Assembly (NCBI RefSeq): GCF_003293695.1
Contig: NZ_CP029556.1
Coordinates: forward strand, 2,528,822-2,592,821
Length of the DNA stretch: 64,000 bases
Direction: 5' to 3'
DNA from: Lysobacter oculi
GTDB lineage: Bacteria; Pseudomonadota; Gammaproteobacteria; Xanthomonadales; Xanthomonadaceae
Of the stretch, positions 1 to 9,605 are shown piece by piece (within the stretch, counting starts at the first letter, position 1; each line of letters begins with the position of its first letter). The position numbers were made by a program, and so were the translations under genes. The notes below the pieces were generated by a model that was not told where the DNA came from, did no database searches, and saw only the letters and a program-made list of their open reading frames with translations.

Positions 1-196
1 GCTGGACTGGGCGGCGCTGCGGCAGGCCGCCGAGGCCCCCGGCATCGACTACCAGCTGCGTTACCTGCAGCGGGTGGAAGGCGAATTCGCGCTGCCCGAG
101 GGCTTCGTGCCGACCCGGCTGATCGTCGAGCTGCGCCCCGCGCAGGGCAGGCCTGTGGAGGCCGCGTTCAACTGGAAGGACATCGCCGGCGCTTGA
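1..196 (+). CDS. C-terminal end of an unidentified protein (5' truncated by window)
   Basis: The frame that starts at base 2 is open to a TGA at 194-196 and encodes the last 64 residues of a protein whose start lies outside the window. The fragment is acidic to amphipathic, with a Trp-containing end (FNWKDIAGA) and no signal or membrane segment. It lies 32 bases before erpA on the same strand. In Xanthomonadaceae a small protein of unknown function (DUF6776-like) and a bactofilin commonly precede erpA, so this may be one of those, but the fragment is too short for me to assign. Confidence 0.55.
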   Translation, partial: LDWAALRQAAEAPGIDYQLRYLQRVEGEFALPEGFVPTRLIVELRPAQGRPVEAAFNWKDIAGA

Positions 197-228
197 TGCG
201 CGCGGCGCCCGCCCCCATCCTTGTGGGC

Positions 229-603
229 ATGGAAACGCAGAATGAGACCGCCGCGCCGGGCTACCAGCAGCTGGACGCCCCGCTGGCCTTCAGCACGGCC
301 GCGGCCGCCAAGGTGAGTGAGCTGATCAGCGAGGAAGGCAATGCCGACCTCAAGCTGCGCGTGTACATCCAGGGCGGGGGCTGCTCGGGCTTCCAGTACG
401 GATTCGAGTTCGACGAGAACCAGTCCGAGGACGACCTGGCCGTGGTCACCGACGGCGTGACCCTGCTGGTCGACCCGCTCAGCCTGCAATACCTGATGGG
501 CGCGGTGGTTGATTACACCGAGACCCTGGCCGGCGCGCAGTTCTCCATCCGCAACCCCAACGCCAAGACCACCTGCGGCTGCGGCTCCTCGTTCACCGTC
601 TGA
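229..603 (+). CDS. erpA: Iron-sulfur cluster insertion protein ErpA
   Basis: A-type Fe-S carrier of 124 residues that delivers clusters to apoproteins in the cytoplasm. The three cluster-binding cysteines are visible: one in [11 protein letters not shown] near the middle and two in the C-terminal CGCGSSF, which is the HesB/IscA/ErpA signature. The open frame extends upstream to a TTG at 193. The ATG at 229 (METQNE) is preferred because family members begin shortly before the conserved core and the upstream codons overlap the end of the preceding gene. The following gene, nudC, starts 7 bases after the stop, so the two are probably cotranscribed. Confidence 0.95.
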   Translation: METQNETAAPGYQQLDAPLAFSTAAAAKVSELISEEGNADLKLRVYIQGGGCSGFQYGFEFDENQSEDDLAVVTDGVTLLVDPLSLQYLMGAVVDYTETLAGAQFSIRNPNAKTTCGCGSSFTV

Positions 604-610
604 GCGGTCG

Positions 611-1481
611 ATGACACCCGGCTTCGCTTTCGTCGATGCGCCGCTGGACCGCGCCGACGAATTGCGGGGCGATGCCGCCGCGTTGGACGCCCTGCGCGCC
701 GAGGCCGCCTGCCTGCTGCTGGATGCACGCGGCGAGGTGCGGCTGGAGGCGGATGACGCCTTGCAGATCAAAACAGGCGCCCCGGCCGAGGCGGTGTTCC
801 TGGGCCTCGGCGAAGGCCGCGCGTGGTTTGCCCGCCAGCAGGCCGATGCCTTCCCCGAAGCCGCCTCCCGCATCGACCTGCGCGGCGCGGCGATGCGCCT
901 GCCGGCCTTCCAGTCCACCCTGTTCGCGCAGGCCCGCGCGGTGCTGCACTGGCGTGCCGGCCACCGTTTCTGCCCGAGCTGCGGCACGGCGCTGGCGTTC
1001 TCGCGCGGCGGCTGGCAGGGCGACTGCGCGAACTGTGGCCGCGTCGAATACCCGGCGTACCGACCCGGCGGTGATCGTCGCCGTCAGCGATGGCGAACGA
1101 CTGCTGCTGGGCCGGCAGGCATCGTGGCCGGCGCGGCGCTATTCCACGCTGGCGGGCTTCGTGGAACCCGGCGAATCGCTTGAAGCCGCCATCGCCCGCG
1201 AGGTCTGGGAAGAAAGCCGCGTGCGCGTGCGTCGCGCGCGCTATCTGGCCTCGCAGCCGTGGCCGTTCCCCGGCTCGCTGATGCTGGGCTTCGTGGCCGA
1301 TGCCGAAGCCGACGCGCCGCAGACCGCGCAGGACGAGCTGGAAGACGCGCGCTGGTTCAGCCGCGACGAAGTGCGTGCCGCCCTGCTTGAAGACCGCGAG
1401 GATGCGCCGCTGCGGGTGTCGCCGCCGCTGTCGATCTCGCGCTGGCTGATCGAGCGCTGGGCCGACGGCGAACGCGCCTAG
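611..1481 (+). pseudogene. nudC: NAD(+) diphosphatase NudC, frameshifted
   Basis: Nudix hydrolase that splits NAD(H) and decaps NAD-RNA. The reading frame from the ATG at 611 gives the N-terminal domain and the zinc ribbon (FCPSCG and DCANCG) and runs correctly to VEYP at 1043-1054. The protein then continues one frame over (RTDPAVIVAVSDG), with the Nudix box (GFVEPGESLEAAIAREVWEES) and the NudC-specific SQPWPFPGS motif, ending in TAG at 1479-1481. Removing one G from the pair at 1054-1055 restores a 289-residue protein. Everything else looks intact, so this is either a very recent lesion or a sequencing error. Downstream genes are on the other strand. Confidence 0.85.
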
Positions 1482-1485
1482 AAAA

Positions 1486-1929
1486 TCAGAGGCCGGGAAA
1501 GCCGCCCGGTGCCAGCCAGTTGAACGGCGGCCACGGCAGGTTGCGGGCGAGCCAGTAGCTGCACAGCGCCACCAGCCAGAGCTTCGGGTTGCCGATGACG
1601 GCGCGCATGCGCGTCGCGCCCGGCAGGCGCAGGCCAGCGGCATCGAGCGCCATCCACGCGAGCAGCGGCAGGCTGATCACCAGCAGGGGATTCATGGCCA
1701 GCGCCGTGGCGACATCGCCATGGACCAGCGCATGCAACGCGCGGGTGCTGCCGCAGCCGGGGCAGTACAGCCCGGTCACGGCATGGAAGGGACAGGCCGG
1801 CAGCGGGTTGCCGGCGGCATTCGGGTTGAAGCGCAGCAGCACCGCGCCGACCGCGAGCGCACCCACGCCGAGCAGGGCGGTGGGCCATGCGCGGCGCCAG
1901 CGAAGCGGCAGTGCCGGCAGGGCGCTCAC
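1486..1929 (-). CDS. DUF2752 family membrane protein
   Basis: Protein of 147 residues with about three hydrophobic segments. It has the hallmark PGCGSTRA motif of DUF2752, seen here as YCPGCGSTRALHAL at about residues 55-68. The family is membrane-bound and of unknown function. Its ATG overlaps the stop of the upstream CD225 gene by four bases (ATGA), so the two are translationally coupled. The three genes from 2523 down to 1486 form one unit of small membrane proteins, and DUF2752 and CD225/TM2-type proteins often occur together in bacteria. The stop lies 4 bases from the convergent end of nudC. Confidence 0.8.
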   Translation of the reverse strand: MSALPALPLRWRRAWPTALLGVGALAVGAVLLRFNPNAAGNPLPACPFHAVTGLYCPGCGSTRALHALVHGDVATALAMNPLLVISLPLLAWMALDAAGLRLPGATRMRAVIGNPKLWLVALCSYWLARNLPWPPFNWLAPGGFPGL

Positions 1930-2195
1930 AGGACGATGCCGAGCGCCGACAGGCCGCCGAAGAACAGCACCCAGAGCAGCAGGCCGACCAGCGGCGAGAA
2001 CGTCGCGGCCAGTGCCCAGTTGCGTGCCTTCTCCGAGGCTTCGATCGCGCCGAGCCTGTTGCCCGACATGCGCAGGCCATCGACCTGGCTGGCATAGACG
2101 ATCGACACGATGCCGAAGGGCAGGCAGCAGAACACGGTGGCCAGGATCGCCCAGACCAGATGGTTGGGAACGGGGGGGCTGGGCATGTGGCTCAT
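1926..2195 (-). CDS. CD225/dispanin family protein, copy 1
   Basis: Small protein of 89 residues with two hydrophobic segments. The first follows NHLVWAIL and carries the FCCLPFGIVSIVYAS signature of the CD225/dispanin (interferon-induced transmembrane protein-like) family; the second is at the C-terminus. The function in bacteria is unknown. An in-frame TTG exists at 2207, but the ATG at 2195 is the more likely start; no strong ribosome binding site decides between them. It is a tandem paralogue of the gene at 2251-2523, and the DNA encoding the first membrane segment is nearly identical in both. Its stop overlaps the start of the DUF2752 gene. Confidence 0.8.
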   Translation of the reverse strand: MSHMPSPPVPNHLVWAILATVFCCLPFGIVSIVYASQVDGLRMSGNRLGAIEASEKARNWALAATFSPLVGLLLWVLFFGGLSALGIVL

Positions 2196-2250
2196 GGGGA
2201 GATTCAAAAGATGCGGCCGGCGCCGGAACCCGGAGCCGGCCGCATCGCGA

Positions 2251-2523
2251 TCACATCTGGCCGCTCATACCGGCGCCAATCCCCATCACGACGACCAGCA
2301 GGATGTAGAGCACCATCAGGCCGATCGACACGCCGGCGGCGATCATCGCCCACTTCTTGGCGTCGTCCGAGGCGGCCTGCGCACCGGCGATGTCGCCGGC
2401 CATGGCCAGGCCATCGACCTTGCTGGCATAGACGATGGACACGATGCCGAACGGCAGGCAGCAGAACAGCGTCGAAAGAATGGCCCAAACCAGATGGTTG
2501 GGAATGTTTTGCGTGTTGGCCAT
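2251..2523 (-). CDS. CD225/dispanin family protein, copy 2
   Basis: Protein of 90 residues starting MANTQNIPNHLVWAIL, with the same FCCLPFGIVSIVYAS motif as its downstream neighbour and a hydrophobic C-terminal segment ending GIGAGMSGQM. The ATG at 2523 is preceded by a GGGGAAA-type ribosome binding site, so I chose it over the longer open frame to 2553. The middle of the protein (VDGLAMAGDIAGAQAASDDAKKW) aligns with the equivalent part of copy 1, which supports a local duplication. It heads a three-gene run with copy 1 and the DUF2752 gene. Confidence 0.8.
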   Translation of the reverse strand: MANTQNIPNHLVWAILSTLFCCLPFGIVSIVYASKVDGLAMAGDIAGAQAASDDAKKWAMIAAGVSIGLMVLYILLVVVMGIGAGMSGQM

Positions 2524-2587
2524 GGATTTCCCCGGTGATTGAAGGTGTCGCAAAAAGCGTCAGGATCATAACAAGGGGAATGGACCG

Positions 2588-4474
2588 TCAGGCGGCATTT
2601 CCGCGCAATGCACGTACTTTGTCTTCGAGCATCGCGGCGCTGGCGATGTGGCCGTCGATGGGCGCATCGGCCACCACTTCCACATGCGCACGGAAACGCC
2701 GGGGCACGCGCATCCGGCCGAGCCGTGAATCGCGCCGCGACCACATGCTCGCCCACATGCCACGCAGGGCCATCGGCACCACCGGCACCGGCCGGCGTTC
2801 CAGGATCTTTTCCACGCCGGACTTGAACGGCGCGATGTCGCCGTCCTTCGTCAACGCACCTTCGGGGAAGATGCAGACCACTTCGCCTGCGGCCAGCGCG
2901 GCATCGATCTCATCGAATGCCCGCTGCATCAGCGCCGCGTCCTCGCGCGCACCGGCGATGGGGATGGCGTTCGCGGTGCGGAAGATCCACGACATCACCG
3001 GGATGTTGAAGATCTTGTAGTACATGACGAAGCGCACCGGCCGCTTGATCACGCCCGACAGTATCAGCGCGTCCATGTAGCTCACGTGGTTGCAGACGAT
3101 CAGCGCCGCGCCTTCCTCCGGCACGTTTTCCTCCACGCCGCGCCAGCGGATGCGGTAGAGCGCGGAGGTCATCAGCCATGCCAGGAAGCGCATGGCGAAC
3201 TCCGGCACGATGGTGAAGATCCACGCGGTGACGACCAGGTTGCCGATCGCCAGCGCCAGGAATACCTGCGGGATGGTCCAGCCCAGCAGGCGCTGCACGG
3301 CGATGCCGAGGCCGGCCGCCGCGACGATGAAGAGGGAGTTCTGGATGTTCATGCCGGCGACGACGCGCGACATCTCGTTGGACGGCGAGCGGCCCTGGAT
3401 CAGCGCGAACAGCGGCACCACGTAGAAGCCGGCGAACAGGCCCACGCCGACCAGGTCGAGCATGATCCGCCAGGTGCCCGGCAGGTGGACGAATTCGGCG
3501 ATGGATACGCCGGCCAGCATCGCCTCGCCGCTGCGCGCGCGGTACAGGTCGAACAGGAAAACGCTGATGCCGAGCGCGCCGAGCGGCACCAGGCCCAGTT
3601 CCACCCTTCGACCGGACAGCTTCTCGCAGAGCATCGAGCCGACGCCGGTGCCGATGGAGAACAGCGCCAGCGCGAAGATGTAGAGCTCCTGCCGGCCACC
3701 GAGGTTCACTTCCGCATAGGTCGGCAGCTGCGCGGTGAGCAGGGTGCCGATGAACCAGAACCACGACACGCCGAGGATCGCGTGGCGCACCGCCAGCTGC
3801 TTGCGTGCCAGCCGCCACGCGGCCAGCGATTCGGTGACCGGGTTCCAGCCGATGCGCAGATCGGGATCGCCCGCGGCCACCGGCGGGATGAAGCGGCTGG
3901 TGAAGTTGCCCAGCACCGCCAACGCCACCAGCAGCGCACCGGCCGCGTAGGGCCCATAGGCGCCGGCCACGGTGAACACCAAGCCGCCGACGATCATGCC
4001 GGAGAGGATCGACACCGACGTGCCCATCTCCACCAGCCCGTTGCCGCCGGTCAGCTCGCTCTTGTGCAGCACGCCGGGCAGGATCGAATACTTGACCGGC
4101 CCGAACAGCGTCGACTGCACGCCGGTGGCGAACAGCGCGACGAGCAGCAGCGGCATCGACTTGATCGCGAAGCCGGCCGCGGCCAGCGACATGATCGCGA
4201 TCTCCATCGTCGTGGTGATGCGGATCAGCCGCGACTTCTCCAGCTTCTCCGCGATCTGCCCGGCGTGCGCCGAGAACAGGAAATAGGGAAGGATGAAGAT
4301 CGCCGGCGCGAGGCTGGTGTAGGTCGAGCGTTCCTCGGTGGACACGCCCAGCCAGAACAGCAGCGCGATGATCGCCTGCCGGTACACGTTGTCGTTGAAT
4401 GCGCCCAGGCACTGCACGATGAAGAACGGCAGGAAGCGGCGCTGGCGGAGCAGTTCGAACTGGTTGTGGGCCAT
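2588..4474 (-). CDS. Fused MFS (LplT-like) transporter and PlsC acyltransferase
   Basis: Protein of 628 residues with two parts. Residues 1 to about 415 are a twelve-helix major facilitator domain that begins FLPFFIVQCLGAFNDNVYRQ, typical of lysophospholipid transporter LplT. Residues from about 440 form a PlsC/LPLAT acyltransferase with the catalytic HX4D box (NHVSYMD, about 461-467) and the FPEG substrate motif at about 536. By analogy with LplT/Aas it should flip lysophospholipids inward and re-acylate them at the inner membrane. The acyl-ACP synthetase (AMP-binding) domain found in some three-domain relatives is absent. The start ATG lies after a GGGGGA sequence. Confidence 0.88.
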   Translation of the reverse strand: MAHNQFELLRQRRFLPFFIVQCLGAFNDNVYRQAIIALLFWLGVSTEERSTYTSLAPAIFILPYFLFSAHAGQIAEKLEKSRLIRITTTMEIAIMSLAAAGFAIKSMPLLLVALFATGVQSTLFGPVKYSILPGVLHKSELTGGNGLVEMGTSVSILSGMIVGGLVFTVAGAYGPYAAGALLVALAVLGNFTSRFIPPVAAGDPDLRIGWNPVTESLAAWRLARKQLAVRHAILGVSWFWFIGTLLTAQLPTYAEVNLGGRQELYIFALALFSIGTGVGSMLCEKLSGRRVELGLVPLGALGISVFLFDLYRARSGEAMLAGVSIAEFVHLPGTWRIMLDLVGVGLFAGFYVVPLFALIQGRSPSNEMSRVVAGMNIQNSLFIVAAAGLGIAVQRLLGWTIPQVFLALAIGNLVVTAWIFTIVPEFAMRFLAWLMTSALYRIRWRGVEENVPEEGAALIVCNHVSYMDALILSGVIKRPVRFVMYYKIFNIPVMSWIFRTANAIPIAGAREDAALMQRAFDEIDAALAAGEVVCIFPEGALTKDGDIAPFKSGVEKILERRPVPVVPMALRGMWASMWSRRDSRLGRMRVPRRFRAHVEVVADAPIDGHIASAAMLEDKVRALRGNAA

Positions 4475-4596
4475 GGGTCCCCCGGGGTTGGGCGGAGGAT
4501 AGCGTCAAACCTTTTCCTATTGACCGGGGCAGTTCCGTTTCAACATCCTTCGGGCACGGAGGCGCGAGGCCTCGCGCTAGCCAGGAAGGCATTCAT

Positions 4597-5316
4597 ATGA
4601 AAAGCGTCGCATTGATCGTGATGGGGCTGGCAATCGGCTCCGGATGCCGGCCTGCAACCATCGAACAGGTGCCGGCTGTTGAAGTCGGGCCATCGACGGA
4701 TGGCGTCGCGCCCAGAGCACCCAATCAAACCCAGGTTGCGGATGCCGGAGGCGCTGGAGCCCGTGTTCCCCGGTTGATACGTGCTTCGGCCAATCAGTTC
4801 GAAAGCACGCTGGAAGGGTTGAAGATTTCAGTAAAGGCCGACCATTGCGTGGAACTGGCATCGACGTTCACGCAATGCGCGGAAGGCGCACGGATCACCG
4901 TGACGGGTGTCGGGCAGGCGAAGAGCTTCACGTTCGAGGTGCCGGAGCTTCAGTTCAACCCCGACTCGATGCTCTACCGCGGTGCGCTGGATGGAAGCTA
5001 TCGCGCTGCAGGCACCACGCTCATCGTGGGTGACATGGATCTAGATGGTTCCGAGGATTTCGCCCTGCGGACAGGCAATGCCGGTGGTTACGGATCGCCC
5101 TCGTACAGCATCTATCTTCAGCAAGCCGGCGGGCATGGCTTTGTCTACAGCCCGGAATTCTCGGAGCTGACCGAAGGCAGCCTGGGCATGTTCAGCGTGT
5201 CGGCGGACAAGATTCGCGTGCCCCGCAAAAGCGGTTGCTGCGAGCATTGGGACGACGTCTTTGTCGTGAAGGGACATCAGCCGGTTTTTGTTGCGCGAGC
5301 TGCACCACAGGAATAA
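4597..5316 (+). CDS. XAC2610-like immunity protein of T4SS effector cassette 1
   Basis: Exported protein of 239 residues. It begins with a short signal peptide (MKSVALIVMGLAIGSGC) whose cysteine at 17 suggests a lipoprotein, although the lipobox is weak. A low-complexity linker follows, then a globular domain with a calcium-loop-like DMDLDGSEDFALRTG at residues 146-160. This architecture matches XAC2610 of Xanthomonas citri, the periplasmic inhibitor of the lysozyme effector XAC2609. It lies 45 bases upstream of a GH19/PG-binding/XVIPCD protein on the same strand, as in that pair. Inference: it protects the cell from the downstream effector. The bases here look less GC-rich than in the flanking genes. 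Family assignment is by recall of domain pattern, not by search. Confidence 0.78.
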   Translation: MKSVALIVMGLAIGSGCRPATIEQVPAVEVGPSTDGVAPRAPNQTQVADAGGAGARVPRLIRASANQFESTLEGLKISVKADHCVELASTFTQCAEGARITVTGVGQAKSFTFEVPELQFNPDSMLYRGALDGSYRAAGTTLIVGDMDLDGSEDFALRTGNAGGYGSPSYSIYLQQAGGHGFVYSPEFSELTEGSLGMFSVSADKIRVPRKSGCCEHWDDVFVVKGHQPVFVARAAPQE

Positions 5317-5361
5317 CCGTTCGGAAAACATCGAACCCGGAAATCCGCAGGGAGGCGGAGC

Positions 5362-6639
5362 ATGGACGCCAGGCAGTCATCGAAATTGCAGCAATCCCGG
5401 CCCGCTGGGGCATACGGTTTAACGCCTCAGCAAAGCGTCGACCTGATCGTCCGGACGGCGCTTGAGTATGGAATTTCGGATCAGCGGCAGATCGCGTACA
5501 TGCTCGCTTCCGCGCAACATGAGAGTGATCAGTTCAGAACCGCCCGGGAGTATGGCGGTCCCCGGCAGGCCATTGTCAGGGGCTATGGCGGTGGTCGGAA
5601 CTACTTCGGCCGTGGCTATGTACAGGTCACCCATGATCATCGCTATGCGGCGATGGACCGTGCACTTGAGCTCGGAGGACGCGTGATCGCCAATCCCGAT
5701 GTGGTCGCCACTGATCCGCACATAGGTGCGCAATCTTTGGTGGTCGGCATGATGCGTGGCCTGTTCACGGGCAAGTCTCTGCACAGCTACGTCGGTGGCC
5801 AGCAAACTGACTATGTCAATGCACGACGCACCGTCAATGGAACCGACAAGGCGGCGTTGATTGCCGGCTACGTGTTGAGTTGGGAGAAAAAGTTGCCCTC
5901 CATCGTGACGCGTCTGGAGCAGGAAGGCCTTGAGCGACGTCCCATGCCCGGCAATACAACCCTTGCTGATGGAAAGATCGGGCCGGGTGACCGGGGTTAT
6001 GAGGTGCAGCAATTGCAGGTGAGGCTTGGTGAGTTGGGTCTGCGGGGTGCTTCGGGGAAGCGCGTTACTACAGACGGAGTGTTCTCGGCTGAGACTGCGC
6101 ATGCATTGAAGACTTTCCAGGCACGCACGGGCATTGGTCACGATGGAGTTGCGGATGCGCAGACGCTCATGGCGCTTGGTCTTGAGCACCTCGCTCCGTC
6201 ACGGGGTTTGCCCCAGTCAGTGAAATCGGCCGCATCTGGTTTTTCCCCATCAGATCAACGCCTGCAAGGGAAGCTGGATGCGTGCGTGAAAGCGCTTGAT
6301 CATGAAGCTGGCAAGCGCTGGGATGAATCGAGTGGACGAGTAAGTGCGGCTGCTTTCCTTGAAGCAAAGCGTCATGGTTTCAGCGCGCAGGATGACTTCA
6401 GGCTGGTGTTGAGTCAGCGAACTGAAACGCATAGGGAAGGTGATTTCGTCTGCCTCCTGCGCGTAGGGCCGTCGATGTCTTCAGATCCCGCAGCCAACCG
6501 CATCCGCATCGCGATGAACGACGCTCTGTCCAATCCATCTCTGCCTGAGATGGCGCTGAGTGGAGTGGAAAATGGGCCGCAAACTCAGGCTGTGCAGGCG
6601 TCAATTCAACTCAATCAAACAGGCGTATTGAAGCGATAG
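5362..6639 (+). CDS. Type IV secretion effector 1: GH19-like lysozyme, PG-binding domain, XVIPCD
   Basis: Protein of 425 residues without a signal peptide. Residues 20-190 form a GH19/lysozyme-like domain with a candidate catalytic Glu54 (AQHESDQF), a second acidic residue at Glu63, and the GRGYVQVT motif at 83-90. Residues 205-272 are a PG_binding_1 domain (GDRGYEVQQLQVRLGELGL). From about 295 to the end is a domain resembling XVIPCD, the tag recognised by VirD4 of the Xanthomonas antibacterial T4SS, with a Gln-rich tail (GPQTQAVQASIQLNQ). This is the arrangement of XAC2609. The ATG follows a clear GGAGGCGGAG site. Expected role: peptidoglycan hydrolysis in rival bacteria. Codon use looks less GC-biased than in purD next door. 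Confidence 0.85.
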   Translation: MDARQSSKLQQSRPAGAYGLTPQQSVDLIVRTALEYGISDQRQIAYMLASAQHESDQFRTAREYGGPRQAIVRGYGGGRNYFGRGYVQVTHDHRYAAMDRALELGGRVIANPDVVATDPHIGAQSLVVGMMRGLFTGKSLHSYVGGQQTDYVNARRTVNGTDKAALIAGYVLSWEKKLPSIVTRLEQEGLERRPMPGNTTLADGKIGPGDRGYEVQQLQVRLGELGLRGASGKRVTTDGVFSAETAHALKTFQARTGIGHDGVADAQTLMALGLEHLAPSRGLPQSVKSAASGFSPSDQRLQGKLDACVKALDHEAGKRWDESSGRVSAAAFLEAKRHGFSAQDDFRLVLSQRTETHREGDFVCLLRVGPSMSSDPAANRIRIAMNDALSNPSLPEMALSGVENGPQTQAVQASIQLNQTGVLKR

Positions 6640-6671
6640 ACCGGTTCAGTGCCATTTATCACGCGATCCGC

Positions 6672-7952
6672 TCAACGCCCCAACGCCCGCCATCCGATAT
6701 CACTGCGATGGAATTCGCCTTCCCATTGGATGCCATCCACTGCCGCGTAGGCGGCGCGTTGCGCGTCGCCCACGGTGTTGCCGAGTGCGCAGGCGCAGAG
6801 CACGCGGCCGCCGCTGGTGACCACGTTGCCCTGGCCGTCGAAACCGGTGCCGGCGTGGAAAACCTTGCTGTCCGGCGGCAGCGCCGCATCCAGGCCATGG
6901 ATGACATCGCCGGTGCGCGGCGTGTCGGGATAGTGCTGCGCGGCCATCACCACGCCGAGCGAACTCTGCGGGTTCCACTGCACATGTGTCTCGTGCAGGC
7001 GGGCATCGATCGCGGCTTCGACCAGATCGACCAGGTCGCTGTCGAGCCGCAGCATCACCGGCTGGGTTTCCGGGTCGCCGAAGCGCACATTGAATTCGAT
7101 GACTTTCGGTGCGCCGCTGGCATCGATCATCAGCCCGGCGTAGAGGAAGCCGGTGAACGGGATGCCGTCGGCGATCATGCCTTCGACGGTCGGGTTGACG
7201 ATCTCGCGCATCACCCGTGCGTGCACGTCGGGCGTCACCACCGGGGCCGGTGAGTACGCGCCCATGCCGCCGGTGTTGGGGCCGGTGTCGCCGTCGCCGA
7301 CGCGCTTGTGGTCCTGCGACGTCGCCATCGGCAACGCGGTCCTGCCATCGACCATGGAGATGAAGCTGGCTTCCTCACCGTCGAGGAATTCCTCCACCAC
7401 CACGCGCGAGCCGGCGGCGCCGAACGCGTTGCCGGCGAGCATGTCGCGCACCGCGGCTTCGGCTTCGGGCAACTTCATCGCCACGATCACGCCCTTGCCG
7501 GCGGCCAGGCCATCGGCCTTGATGACGATCGGCGCGCCCTTCGCACGCACGTCGGCCAGCGCCGCCTCGACATCGGTATGCACCGCGTAATGCGCGGTCG
7601 GGATGCCGTGGCGGGCGAGGAAGTCCTTCGCGTACGCCTTGCTGCCTTCCAGCTGCGCGGCGGCGGCGGTGGGGCCGAAGATGCGCAGGCCTTCGGCGCG
7701 GAAACGGTCGACCACGCCGGCCACCAGCGGGGCTTCCGGGCCGACCACAGTCATCGCGACGCCTTCGGCGCGCACCAGCTTGAGCAGGCCATCGATGTCG
7801 GTCGCGTTGACCGCGACGTTGCGGCAGCCCGGCTCGCGCGCTGTGCCGGCATTGCCGGGCGCGACGATCACTTCATCGACGCGCGGCGAACGCGCGAGCT
7901 TCCAGGCGAGGGCGTGTTCGCGGCCGCCGGAGCCGATGACGAGGATTTTCAT
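6672..7952 (-). CDS. purD: Phosphoribosylamine-glycine ligase
   Basis: GAR synthetase, second step of de novo purine synthesis, in the cytoplasm. It has 426 residues, the normal length. It starts [19 protein letters not shown], the typical nucleotide-binding N-terminus, and contains the ATP-grasp signatures [13 protein letters not shown] and [11 protein letters not shown]. It lies 7 bases downstream of purH and is surely cotranscribed with it. Confidence 0.98.
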   Translation of the reverse strand: MKILVIGSGGREHALAWKLARSPRVDEVIVAPGNAGTAREPGCRNVAVNATDIDGLLKLVRAEGVAMTVVGPEAPLVAGVVDRFRAEGLRIFGPTAAAAQLEGSKAYAKDFLARHGIPTAHYAVHTDVEAALADVRAKGAPIVIKADGLAAGKGVIVAMKLPEAEAAVRDMLAGNAFGAAGSRVVVEEFLDGEEASFISMVDGRTALPMATSQDHKRVGDGDTGPNTGGMGAYSPAPVVTPDVHARVMREIVNPTVEGMIADGIPFTGFLYAGLMIDASGAPKVIEFNVRFGDPETQPVMLRLDSDLVDLVEAAIDARLHETHVQWNPQSSLGVVMAAQHYPDTPRTGDVIHGLDAALPPDSKVFHAGTGFDGQGNVVTSGGRVLCACALGNTVGDAQRAAYAAVDGIQWEGEFHRSDIGWRALGR

Positions 7953-7959
7953 GCGTACC

Positions 7960-9549
7960 TCAGTGCCTGAAGTGGCGGATGCCGGTGAACACCATCGCCA
8001 GACCGTGCTCGTCGGCGGCGGCGATCACTTCGCTGTCGCGCATCGAGCCGCCGGGCTGGATCACCGCGCTGATGCCGGCGGCCGCGGCTGCATCGATGCC
8101 ATCGCGGAACGGGAAGAAGGCGTCGCTCGCCATCACCGAGCCCGGCACCGACAGGCCGGCTTCCTCGGCCTTCAAACCAGCGATCTTCGCGCTGACCACG
8201 CGCGACATCTGCCCGGCACCGACGCCGATGGTGCGGCCGTCCTTCGCATAGACGATCGCGTTGGACTTGACGTACTTGGCCACGCGCCAGGCGAACATCA
8301 GGTCGTCCATCTGCTTGTCGGTGGGCGCGAGTTTCGTCACCACCTTCAGGTCTTCGCGGCGGATCTCGTGGTCGTCCGCGCTCTGCATCAACAGGCCGGA
8401 ACCGACGCGCTTGACGTCGATGAAGCCGGGGCTGCGCGCGGCCAGCGGGATGCGCAGCACGCGCACGTTGGCCTTCTTCTTCGCGTAGTCCAGCGCGGCC
8501 TCGTCGTAGTCGGGCGCGATCAGCACTTCGACGAACTGGCGGTCGAGGATCGCCTTCGCCGTCGCGCCATCCAGCTTCACGTTGAAGGCGATGATGCCGC
8601 CGAATGCGCTGGTCGGGTCGGTGGCGTAGGCGAGTTCGTAGGCGTCGCCCGGGGCCACGCCGACCGCCACGCCGCACGGGTTGGCGTGCTTGACGATCAC
8701 GCAGGCCGGCGCGTCGAACTGGCGCACGCATTCCCACGCGGCATCGGCATCGGCCAGGTTATTGAAGCTGAGTTCCTTGCCCTGCAGCTGGGTGAAGGTG
8801 GCGAGCGAACCCGGCGCCGGCTGCAGGTCGCGGTAGAACGCCGCCTGCTGGTGCGGGTTCTCGCCGTAGCGCAGGTCCATGACCTTGATGAAGTTGCCGT
8901 TGGTCTGGCTCGGGAAGCTGGTCACCTCGCCGCCATCGCCGAGCGAGGACAGCAGGTCGCTGATGCGGGCGTCGTACTGGGCGACGTTGTTGAACGCGGC
9001 GACCGACAGCTGCCAGCGCGTGCGGCCGGTGAGCGCGCCATCGTTCGATTGCATCTCTTCGATGATCGCGCCGTACTGCGAGGGATCGGTGGCGACGGCG
9101 ACGCGGGCGAAGTTCTTCGCCGCCGAACGCAGCATCGCCGGGCCGCCGATGTCGATGTTCTCGATGAGCGTGTCGAAGGTGACGCCCGGCCTGCGCGAGA
9201 CCGCTTCGAATGGATACAGGTTGAGCACCAGCAGGTCGATCGGCGCGATGTGGTGCTCGGCCATGATGTCGTCGTCGATGCCGGCGCGGCCCAGCAGGCC
9301 GCCGTGGACCTTGGGATGCAGCGTCTTGACCCGGCCGTCCATCATCTCGGGGAAGCCGGTCAGGTCGCTGACGTCCTGCACGTCCAGCCCGGCCTCGCGC
9401 AGCGCCTTGGCGGTGCCGCCGGTGGACACCAACGCGACGCCCTGCGCGGCCAGCGCCTGCGCCAGTTCGACCAGGCCGGTCTTGTCGGAAACGGAAAGGA
9501 GCGCGCGGCGGATGCGGCGGGTGTCGCCGAAGACGGGTTGCAGGGACAT
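7960..9549 (-). CDS. purH: Bifunctional AICAR transformylase/IMP cyclohydrolase
   Basis: Last two steps of IMP synthesis. It has 529 residues. The MGS-like cyclohydrolase domain is N-terminal ([20 protein letters not shown], then [16 protein letters not shown]). The transformylase domain follows, with [18 protein letters not shown] and [15 protein letters not shown]. It lies between fis and purD in the order fis-purH-purD, a common Xanthomonadaceae arrangement. Confidence 0.98.
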   Translation of the reverse strand: MSLQPVFGDTRRIRRALLSVSDKTGLVELAQALAAQGVALVSTGGTAKALREAGLDVQDVSDLTGFPEMMDGRVKTLHPKVHGGLLGRAGIDDDIMAEHHIAPIDLLVLNLYPFEAVSRRPGVTFDTLIENIDIGGPAMLRSAAKNFARVAVATDPSQYGAIIEEMQSNDGALTGRTRWQLSVAAFNNVAQYDARISDLLSSLGDGGEVTSFPSQTNGNFIKVMDLRYGENPHQQAAFYRDLQPAPGSLATFTQLQGKELSFNNLADADAAWECVRQFDAPACVIVKHANPCGVAVGVAPGDAYELAYATDPTSAFGGIIAFNVKLDGATAKAILDRQFVEVLIAPDYDEAALDYAKKKANVRVLRIPLAARSPGFIDVKRVGSGLLMQSADDHEIRREDLKVVTKLAPTDKQMDDLMFAWRVAKYVKSNAIVYAKDGRTIGVGAGQMSRVVSAKIAGLKAEEAGLSVPGSVMASDAFFPFRDGIDAAAAAGISAVIQPGGSMRDSEVIAAADEHGLAMVFTGIRHFRH

Positions 9550-9605
9550 AGCGGCCGGGTGCGGTGGAAAGCGCGAATTATAGGGCCCCGGCCCGGGCCG
9601 GCCGC

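Noticed and set aside
4597..6639. Prophage endolysin/lysis gene remnant
   Set aside because: The lysozyme-like protein has an XVIPCD-like tail and an upstream exported immunity-type partner, and there are no holin, structural or integrase genes nearby.
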